From: Ignavibacteria bacterium
GTDB lineage: Bacteria; Bacteroidota; Ignavibacteria; Tepidaquicellales; OLB5
Length of the DNA stretch: 12,050 bases
Direction of reading: 5' to 3'
Assembly: GCA_026417195.1 (NCBI GenBank)
Contig: JAOADS010000050.1
Span: 1-12,050, forward strand
Shown here: piece after piece, positions 6,784 through 12,050 of the stretch
Numbering within the stretch: the stretch's first letter is position 1
How the letters are laid out: each line of letters opens with the position of its first letter
The notes under the pieces: model-generated
Seen by the model: only the letters and a program-made list of their open reading frames with translations
What the model was told of the DNA's origin: nothing
Database searches by the model: none
Position numbers and translations under genes: made by a program

Positions 6784-7197
6784 ATGCTTTTAGATAAAAT
6801 ACGCTCAGATATGCAGGAGGCAAAGAAATCAAGGGAGACACTGAAGGCAAACCTGTTGTCAACTCTTTACGCAGAAATCTTTACCCAATCCAAAAGTGAT
6901 AAAGGTTTAACTTCTGAGGATGAAATTAAGATTATCAGAAAGTTTATCAAAAATATAGATGAAACACTTTCTCTGGACATATCAGCAGAAAACCGAGAGA
7001 AGTTTACAAAAGAAAAGGAGATCCTTGAACATTATCTTCCAAGGCAACTTTCAGAAGATGAGATAATTTCCTTGATTAAAAGCCAGATTGCCGAAGGTAA
7101 GACTATGAAGGACATTATGTCTTATTTCAAAGAGAAATATCCCGGACAATATGATGGCAAGCTTGTTAGTGGAAAGGTAAAAGAACTCTTATCATGA
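6784..7197 (+). CDS. yqeY: GatB/YqeY domain protein
   Basis: The 137-residue soluble protein covers the whole YqeY family, whose members are usually just under 150 residues. The N-terminus MLLDKIRSDMQEAKKSRE followed by LLSTLYAEIF fits the family's first helices. The second half, HYLPRQLSEDEI and AEGKTMKDIMSYFKEKYPG through to GKVKELL, matches the tRNA-binding-like helical domain shared with the C-terminus of the GatB amidotransferase subunit. GatB uses this domain to engage tRNA, but the role of free-standing YqeY is not established. This is the first gene of a plus-strand operon, and its stop overlaps the start of the TPR gene (ATGA). No Shine-Dalgarno sequence precedes the ATG, but five A residues do. 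Confidence 0.92.
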   Translation: MLLDKIRSDMQEAKKSRETLKANLLSTLYAEIFTQSKSDKGLTSEDEIKIIRKFIKNIDETLSLDISAENREKFTKEKEILEHYLPRQLSEDEIISLIKSQIAEGKTMKDIMSYFKEKYPGQYDGKLVSGKVKELLS

Positions 7198-8024
7198 AAA
7201 TATTGTCTGTCATAATATTTTCTTTCCTGTCATTTAATTTACTTTTTTCTCAGCAATCAGAAGTGTTATTCAAGACTGGTGAGGAGTTCTTTGATAAGGG
7301 GCAGATTTCAGATGCTGTCTTTAATTTTTCAAAATATATCGGATATGAACCCGATAGCGCCAAGGGTTACGTTTCTCGCGGTCATTGCTATCTTCTTCTT
7401 GGTAAATATAAGGAAGCTGTAGAGGACTTTAACAAGGCTGTTTCAATTGATAAGAAAAATTTCAGTGCTTATCAAGGACGGGGAACCGCTTATGTTTATC
7501 TTGAGAAATTAGATGATGCTTTATCTGATTTTCAGATTGCAATTAAACTTAAACCCGATGACATTGTTACAATAAATTCTATGGCTATTGTCTATCTTAC
7601 CAGGGGTAAAAAGGATGAAGCTCTGAGATTGCTTGATGATGCAGTTTCAAGATATCCAGATAATCCAGAGGTTTTTAAATACAGAGGGACACTTAAACTA
7701 TTTAGTAATGACTCACTCGGAGCACTTGAAGATCTGAATTCAGCTATAAAATTAGACTCTTCAAGAGCTGATTTCTTCGTTTCGCGCGGAGCTATATATA
7801 AAATAACAGGAGATTACAACTCAGCCATAGAAGATTTCAACCGGGCTATCGAACTTGAACCAAAGAACGCAGAAGCTTATGTCCGCAGAGGTATTACCAA
7901 TTTTTTAAGTGGTAGTTACAGAGAAGCTGTAAATGATTTAGAAAAAGGGATTTCAATTAATCCATCTCTTTCAAAGGTTGCCGGTGAATATCTTGAAAAG
8001 GCACGCAGGAAGTTAAATGAATGA
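7194..8024 (+). CDS. Exported tetratricopeptide repeat protein, seven TPRs
   Basis: The 276-residue protein has a signal peptide (about 1-19, ending LLFS before QQS) and no lipobox cysteine, so it is probably periplasmic. The mature part is almost wholly seven TPR units of 34 residues in perfect register: about 23-55, 56-89, 90-123, 124-157, 158-191, 192-225 and 226-259. A 17-residue capping helix ends the protein. Units 2, 3, 6 and 7 fit the consensus closely (for example YVSRGHCYLLLGKYKEAVED), while units 4 and 5 are more diverged. Such arrays hold protein partners, which cannot be deduced from sequence. The gene overlaps yqeY by four bases and rmuC by eight, so all three are co-transcribed and probably translationally coupled. 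The ATGA overlap supports the chosen start. Confidence 0.88.
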   Translation: MKILSVIIFSFLSFNLLFSQQSEVLFKTGEEFFDKGQISDAVFNFSKYIGYEPDSAKGYVSRGHCYLLLGKYKEAVEDFNKAVSIDKKNFSAYQGRGTAYVYLEKLDDALSDFQIAIKLKPDDIVTINSMAIVYLTRGKKDEALRLLDDAVSRYPDNPEVFKYRGTLKLFSNDSLGALEDLNSAIKLDSSRADFFVSRGAIYKITGDYNSAIEDFNRAIELEPKNAEAYVRRGITNFLSGSYREAVNDLEKGISINPSLSKVAGEYLEKARRKLNE

Positions 8025-9354
8025 AATTATATACATATTGTCTGCTTTAATTGCAGGCATCATATTTGGAATTATTATCTCCGTAGTAAGATATAAATCA
8101 CGTATTTCTGTATCTGAAGAAAGAAATAAAATACTCGCCGAAAATGCAGATAATTACAAAAAAGAATCTGAAGAACAAAGAAACAGGGTTTTAACTCTCA
8201 GCTCTGAGCTTTCAGCTGTTAAATCTGATAACGAGAATCTCTACAGAAGACTTGAGGAACAGAAAGATGAAATAGAGCAAATACAGAACAGGCTGAAAAC
8301 TGAATTTGAGAACCTTGCATCGAAAATACTTGAGGAAAAGTCGCAGAAGTTTACTGAACAAAACAAGGAAAATATTTCTTATATACTCACCCCCTTAAGG
8401 GAGAAAATATCAGAGTTTGAAAAGAAAATAAGTGATGTTTACAATGAGGAGAATAAAGAGCGTTCTGCTCTCAGAGAACAGATAAGGATATTATATGAAT
8501 TGAATAAGCAGATGTCTGAGGATGCAAATAATCTGACGAGAGCTTTAAAGGGAGATACAAAAGTACTAGGAACGTGGGGTGAGCTTATCCTTGAAAGAAT
8601 ATTGGAGCTTTCAGGTCTTGAGAAAGGCAGGGAATTTGAGGTTCAGCAGTCTGTAAGGGATAGCGATGGCAGGTTACTTCGTCCGGATGTTGTAGTTAAT
8701 CTACCCGAAGGTAAGAAAATTATTATTGACTCAAAAGTTTCTCTTAAAGCTTATGAGGCTTTTGTCAACTCTGACGATGAAGGTCACAAAGAGGAAGCCC
8801 TTAAGCAGCATATTAATTCCGTGCGTTCACATATGAAGTTATTAAGTCCCAAAAGTTATCATAGTCTCTATGGTCTTTCTAATCTTGATTTCGTTATAAT
8901 GTTTATTCCTGTTGAGCCTGCTTTTTCAGCTGCCATAAGCAACGATCCCGGACTCTGGGAAGAAGCTTTTTCCAGAAACATTGTTATTTCCAGTCCGGCT
9001 ACCTTGCTCGCTATGCTGAGAACAGTTTCTGGGTTATGGAGACAGGAGAAACGTGTAAAATATGCTGAAGAGATTGCACGTAAAGGGGGTGAGCTTTATG
9101 ATTATGTTGCATCTTTTATAGATCAAATGATCAAATTGGGAGAAAGGCTTGATTCAGCAAAAAAGTATTACACTGATGCTATGAAGAAATTTTCAGAAGG
9201 CAGAAAGAGTGTGCTTTCCAAGGCTGAAGAACTAAAGCAGATGGGAGTGCCATCTACCAAATCTGTTGATCCGAGATTATTAGCAAGGCTTGATAATGAA
9301 GATGAGAGTAACAGAGATAGCGATGATGAGAATCAGCTGAACTTACTTAAATAA
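8017..9354 (+). CDS. rmuC: RmuC-family DNA recombination protein, membrane-anchored nuclease-like
   Basis: The 445-residue protein has one N-terminal membrane helix (about 4-24), then a long charged coiled coil (about 30-178, rich in Glu, Lys and Gln), then the conserved RmuC domain (about 180-395). In that domain LGTWGELILERIL (184-196), RPDVVVNLP (222-230) and IIIDSKVSL (235-243) give a PD-(D/E)xK-like set, with Asp224, Asp238 and Lys240 as likely catalytic residues. IMFIPVEPAF (294-303) and SPATLLAMLRTVSGLW (326-341) are further family marks. E. coli RmuC limits inversion rearrangements at short inverted repeats, and a nuclease role is inferred from the fold. The acidic tail after residue 425 looks disordered. 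The gene ends the yqeY-TPR-rmuC operon and converges on ndh with four bases between the stops. No terminator is visible after it. Confidence 0.94.
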   Translation: MNEIIYILSALIAGIIFGIIISVVRYKSRISVSEERNKILAENADNYKKESEEQRNRVLTLSSELSAVKSDNENLYRRLEEQKDEIEQIQNRLKTEFENLASKILEEKSQKFTEQNKENISYILTPLREKISEFEKKISDVYNEENKERSALREQIRILYELNKQMSEDANNLTRALKGDTKVLGTWGELILERILELSGLEKGREFEVQQSVRDSDGRLLRPDVVVNLPEGKKIIIDSKVSLKAYEAFVNSDDEGHKEEALKQHINSVRSHMKLLSPKSYHSLYGLSNLDFVIMFIPVEPAFSAAISNDPGLWEEAFSRNIVISSPATLLAMLRTVSGLWRQEKRVKYAEEIARKGGELYDYVASFIDQMIKLGERLDSAKKYYTDAMKKFSEGRKSVLSKAEELKQMGVPSTKSVDPRLLARLDNEDESNRDSDDENQLNLLK

Positions 9355-9358
9355 TCAA

Positions 9359-10582
9359 TCAGAAATTACTTACATCTCTCCCAAAAAGAAAATTTTTAAA
9401 CCAATCAAAAAGAACGAGTATTTTATTTTTAATGCTTACCAGTTTAGTTATGTAAACACTTCTCCAGAACAACCAGGTGATGAATCCGCTTCCTTTATAT
9501 ATTGAGGTGTTTGCCAATGACTTCCTGCTGCCGATATAAGCAAGCATACCAAAGTCTCTGAATCTGAAGGGTAAAGGCTGTTTGTTTTCTGAAAGCCGGT
9601 TGAGCTGTTTGGCAAGATATTTGCCCTGTTGCTGTGCTGTTTGACCTGTTGACGGATAATTATATAAAAGATTATCTGCACAGTCTCCGATTGCAAATAT
9701 ATTTTTATAACCTTCGACTCTCAGGAATTCATCAACTAAAATTTTGCCTCTTTCACTTTTTCTGAAAGAGCTTTTCAAAACGAAATCAGCAGGTGCATTA
9801 CCCGCTGACCATACCAATAGACCGTATTTAATTGTTCTGCCGTCTTTCAGGATTATTTCTTGCGGTGTTACCTGTGTAATGTAAGAATTCAGCATTACTT
9901 TTATTTTCTGTCTTCTGAAGTTCTTCAATGTGTATTCAGAAAGTTTTGAATCAAATGTGCTGAGGATTTTGTCTGAAGCTTCTATGAGGATTAATTCAGT
10001 TATATCTGCAAGTTCTTTGTATTTTTTTTTCACATCTTCCTCAATGAAGTCATGTAGTTCGGCAGCAAATTCTACTCCTGTTGGTCCTCCGCCGCAAACT
10101 ATAAATCTGAGGTAAGCTTTTCTTTTTTCTTCGCTTAATCCGGGAAGAGAGGCATTTTCAAAACAATCTATCACTTTTGTCCTTATTTTTCTTGCGTCAT
10201 TTAATTCCCTCAGAAAACAGGCATACTCTCTTACTCCGGATATGTTATATGTATTGGTAAGCTCTCCTACAGAGATAACAAGAATATCGTAATCAAGCTC
10301 AAAACGTGTTCCGGAATCTGAATCTTCACAAACTATTTTGTTTTCATAAGGCTTAATTTCCGTACAATATGCCTGGTAATAATTTACATATTTCAGGTTC
10401 CTCACAGGTTCTATTATGCTTCTGAACTCAATTGTACCAACCGTTGTGCTTGGCAACAAGGGAGTGAATAAAAAATGATTTCTCGGACTTATTAGATATA
10501 AGTCATAGACTTCGGGATTTATTCTTTTAACGAGGCTGAAGCCGGCGAAGCCACATCCGAGTATTATGAGCTTTTTCTTCAC
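9359..10582 (-). CDS. ndh: Type II NADH:quinone oxidoreductase (NDH-2)
   Basis: This 407-residue FAD enzyme passes electrons from NADH to membrane quinone without pumping protons. It has two Rossmann motifs: LGCGFAG (8-14) for FAD and VCGGGPTGVEFAAEL (162-176) for NADH. It also has VWSAGNAPA (257-265), the FAD-contacting FAIGDCAD (296-303) and the quinone-site TAQQQGKYLA (315-324). The C-terminal 40 residues (WLFWRSVYITK, then FDWFKNFLFGRDVS) resemble the amphipathic membrane anchor of the yeast/plant-type enzymes. The start codon is GTG: the bases at 10580-10582 read CAC on the plus strand, and an in-frame stop lies four codons upstream, so no ATG is available that keeps the FAD motif. It is a single gene, convergent with rmuC and divergent from yjbQ. 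A sulfide:quinone reductase is less likely because the paired catalytic cysteines are not evident. Confidence 0.93.
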   Translation of the reverse strand: MKKKLIILGCGFAGFSLVKRINPEVYDLYLISPRNHFLFTPLLPSTTVGTIEFRSIIEPVRNLKYVNYYQAYCTEIKPYENKIVCEDSDSGTRFELDYDILVISVGELTNTYNISGVREYACFLRELNDARKIRTKVIDCFENASLPGLSEEKRKAYLRFIVCGGGPTGVEFAAELHDFIEEDVKKKYKELADITELILIEASDKILSTFDSKLSEYTLKNFRRQKIKVMLNSYITQVTPQEIILKDGRTIKYGLLVWSAGNAPADFVLKSSFRKSERGKILVDEFLRVEGYKNIFAIGDCADNLLYNYPSTGQTAQQQGKYLAKQLNRLSENKQPLPFRFRDFGMLAYIGSRKSLANTSIYKGSGFITWLFWRSVYITKLVSIKNKILVLFDWFKNFLFGRDVSNF

Positions 10583-10621
10583 TTTACTAAATTAGTCAGA
10601 GTAAACTTGATATATTATTCA

Positions 10622-10629
10622 TAATTTTG
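10622..10629 (+). promoter_or_regulatory. TAnnTTTG -7 promoter element for yjbQ
   Basis: TAATTTTG matches the Bacteroidota -7 consensus TAnnTTTG and ends 12 bases before the yjbQ ATG, in the 59-base divergent gap with ndh. No good -33 TTTG lies at the usual 19-21 base spacing, so support comes mainly from the box and its position. Confidence 0.42.
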
Positions 10630-10641
10630 TAACAAAAAAAT

Positions 10642-11061
10642 ATGAAGTCTTACAGGAAAGAACTGTGGTTTAACACAAAATCCAGACGTGAGTTTATCAA
10701 TATTACGCCCATGATAGAACAATGTCTCACTGAAAGCGGAATTAAAGAAGGCATTGTTTTATGTAATGCCATGCACATAACTTCGTCAGTTTTTATAAAT
10801 GATGATGAAAGGGGACTACATTATGATTTTGAGAAATGGCTTGAAGAGCTTGCGCCTGAGAAACCTTATGAGAAGTACCGTCATAATGACACTGGAGAAG
10901 ATAATGCAGATGCACATCTGAAAAGAACAATTATGGGAAGGGAAGTTGTGGTTGCAGTTACCGGAGGCAGACTGGATTTCGGACCCTGGGAACAGATTTT
11001 TTACGGTGAATTTGACGGGAGAAGGAGAAAACGTGTATTGGTGAAGATTATAGGTGAATAA
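10642..11061 (+). CDS. yjbQ: YjbQ/UPF0047 family protein (secondary thiamine-phosphate synthase type)
   Basis: This 139-residue soluble protein is a typical full-length member of the YjbQ family. Its pattern is complete: AMHITSSVFINDDE (43-56) with His45, a central YRHNDTGEDNADAHLKRTIMG (79-99) with His81 and His92 as likely metal ligands, and GRLDFGPWEQIFYGEFDG followed by RRRKRVLV near the end. E. coli YjbQ has a weak thiamine-phosphate synthase activity that can rescue a thiE mutant, which is the source of the database name. The physiological role of the family is not settled, and no thiamine gene lies nearby to support it. It is transcribed alone, divergently from ndh. The ATG follows a run of A residues and has no Shine-Dalgarno sequence. 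Confidence 0.93.
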   Translation: MKSYRKELWFNTKSRREFINITPMIEQCLTESGIKEGIVLCNAMHITSSVFINDDERGLHYDFEKWLEELAPEKPYEKYRHNDTGEDNADAHLKRTIMGREVVVAVTGGRLDFGPWEQIFYGEFDGRRRKRVLVKIIGE

Positions 11062-11104
11062 ATTAATTGAAAAGGAATGTATTTAATAATGAAACTTATT
11101 TCAA

Positions 11105-11112
11105 TATATTTG
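11105..11112 (+). promoter_or_regulatory. TAnnTTTG -7 promoter element for the S41 protease gene
   Basis: TATATTTG matches the Bacteroidota -7 consensus TAnnTTTG. A TTTA at 11082-11085, 19 bases upstream, is a three-of-four match to the -33 TTTG. The box ends 47 bases before the protease ATG, which would leave a leader of about 40 bases made almost entirely of A and T. Confidence 0.48.
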
Positions 11113-11159
11113 TGTATTAAATTTAGAAAAATCAAATAAAAAAAATTAAAACTATACTA

Positions 11160-12050
11160 ATGAGAAAAAGAAGTTATCTGATACCTATATTCCTGATGTT
11201 AGTTTCTATAGGTGTACTGATTGGGATGAAGGTTGAAACTGCATCATCAGGTACTGATGTATTTGACAATGTAAAGAAATTCAACGAGGTTTTAAATCTT
11301 GTACAGAAGAATTATGTTGATGAAGTGGATCCAAATAAGCTGACTGAAGCCGCTATAAAAGGAATGTTAACTCAACTTGATCCACATTCTACATATATTA
11401 CAAAAGACCAGCTTCAGAGAATTGAAGAAGATTTCAGAGGAAGTTTTGAGGGGATAGGAGTTGAGTTTGATATAGTTAATGATACTATAACCATAGTTAC
11501 ACCCATTTCAGGAGGTCCGTCAGAGGCGCTGGGTATTCTAGCAGGAGATAAGATAGTTAAAATTGACGGCGTTAATGCAGTCGGAATGTCAAGAGAAGAT
11601 GTTCCTAAGAAATTAAGAGGTCCTAAAGGGACAAAGGTAACCGTTTCCATAGTGAGGGCTGGTATTCCAAATCTGATTGATTTCGAAATTATAAGGGATA
11701 AGATACCTCTCTATAGTGTTGATTCATATTTTATGGTTGATGATAAAACCGCTTACATCAGGGTAACAAGGTTTTCTGCCACCACGTATGATGAATTTTC
11801 CAATGCCATGAAAACCCTCTCATCTCAGGGTATGAAGAGATTAGTTCTTGACCTGCGCAACAACCCGGGAGGTTACCTAGATCAGGCATTTAAGATGGCA
11901 AGTATGTTTATAGAAAGAGGAAAGAAAATAGTTTACACGAAAAGCAGAATAGGTTCATTTAGCGAGGAATATAAATCTGAGGGCGGTGAGTATACAAAAC
12001 TTCCACTGGTTATTCTTGTAAATGATGGTTCAGCCTCAGCAAGTGAAATT
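11160..12050 (+). CDS. Carboxy-terminal processing protease, S41 family (3' end outside window)
   Basis: The reading frame stays open from the ATG to the window edge (297 codons), so the gene is partial at its 3' end. The N-terminus has one membrane helix or uncleaved signal anchor (about 6-23), placing the enzyme in the periplasm. Next come the CTP N-terminal helices with GMLTQLDPHSTYI (68-80), a PDZ domain (about 92-168, including FRGSFEGIGVEFD and LAGDKIVKIDGV) and the start of the S41 catalytic core. The core has YIRVTRFS (199-206), LVLDLRNNPGG (228-238) and a final NDGSASASEI. Ser293 in that motif should be the catalytic nucleophile; its partner lysine lies beyond the window. These serine-lysine proteases trim or degrade envelope proteins from the C-terminus, with the PDZ domain binding the substrate tail. 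The start has no Shine-Dalgarno sequence. The 98-base gap after yjbQ carries a promoter-like box, so the gene is probably transcribed independently. Confidence 0.93.
   Translation, partial: MRKRSYLIPIFLMLVSIGVLIGMKVETASSGTDVFDNVKKFNEVLNLVQKNYVDEVDPNKLTEAAIKGMLTQLDPHSTYITKDQLQRIEEDFRGSFEGIGVEFDIVNDTITIVTPISGGPSEALGILAGDKIVKIDGVNAVGMSREDVPKKLRGPKGTKVTVSIVRAGIPNLIDFEIIRDKIPLYSVDSYFMVDDKTAYIRVTRFSATTYDEFSNAMKTLSSQGMKRLVLDLRNNPGGYLDQAFKMASMFIERGKKIVYTKSRIGSFSEEYKSEGGEYTKLPLVILVNDGSASASEI

Noticed and set aside
6221..9354. A hidden defence or signalling system made of Nudix, TPR and RmuC proteins
   Set aside because: The genes lie in two divergent operons with ordinary housekeeping partners, and no toxin, helicase, restriction or sensor domain is present.
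11414..11650. Minus-strand open frame inside the protease region
   Set aside because: It lies antisense within the S41 protease coding frame, which is supported by PDZ and catalytic motifs; the antisense product has no recognisable features.
1..12050. tRNA, rRNA, insertion sequences, attachment sites or replication origin
   Set aside because: No cloverleaf, rRNA motifs, transposase or integrase frame, terminal inverted repeats or DnaA-box cluster was seen when reading the gaps and frames.

Overview
This is an AT-rich, densely coded bacterial window with twelve protein-coding genes and no RNA gene, mobile element or CRISPR array that I can see. It most resembles a member of the Bacteroidota/Chlorobiota group, and Ignavibacteria-like is my best guess. 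The grounds are TAnnTTTG promoter-like boxes close before every plus-strand transcription unit, A-rich start contexts almost without Shine-Dalgarno sequences, a Ycf48-like repeat lipoprotein of a type common in that group, and the general style of the proteins. No marker gene in the window settles the taxonomy.

Layout. The left half (about 55-6673) is entirely minus strand. In transcription order it holds a riboflavin operon (Nudix hydrolase, ribD, ribE) whose genes overlap by 4 and 1 bases. Next comes a pair made of a two-domain GNAT-like protein and the branched-chain aminotransferase ilvE (23 bases apart), then rlpA with a C-terminal SPOR-like domain. A Rho-independent terminator follows, and last a seven-bladed propeller lipoprotein. 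From 6784 a plus-strand operon runs yqeY, a TPR protein and rmuC, with overlaps of 4 and 8 bases. It meets the minus-strand type II NADH dehydrogenase gene tail to tail, with only 4 bases between the stop codons. The right end holds two plus-strand single genes: yjbQ, and the start of a carboxy-terminal processing protease (S41) that is cut by the window edge.

How the genes work together. RibD and RibE are two steps of riboflavin synthesis, and the Nudix enzyme is translationally coupled to them. ribA/ribB, ribH and the phosphatase step must lie elsewhere. IlvE makes or breaks down branched-chain amino acids. RlpA, the TPR protein, the S41 protease and the lipoprotein are all exported or envelope-anchored. 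NDH-2 feeds NADH electrons to quinone. The other genes are broadly conserved and are not functionally linked to these.

No gap between genes exceeds 300 bases. The largest is 2105-2309 (205 bases), which holds two weak inverted repeats and presumably the rlpA promoter. I found no convincing undescribed multi-gene system; this is mainly a housekeeping region. The points most worth a second look are the promoter pattern with a possible leaderless yqeY mRNA, the uncharacterised tandem GNAT protein next to ilvE, the Nudix enzyme in the rib operon, and the mitochondrial-like C-terminus of the NDH-2.
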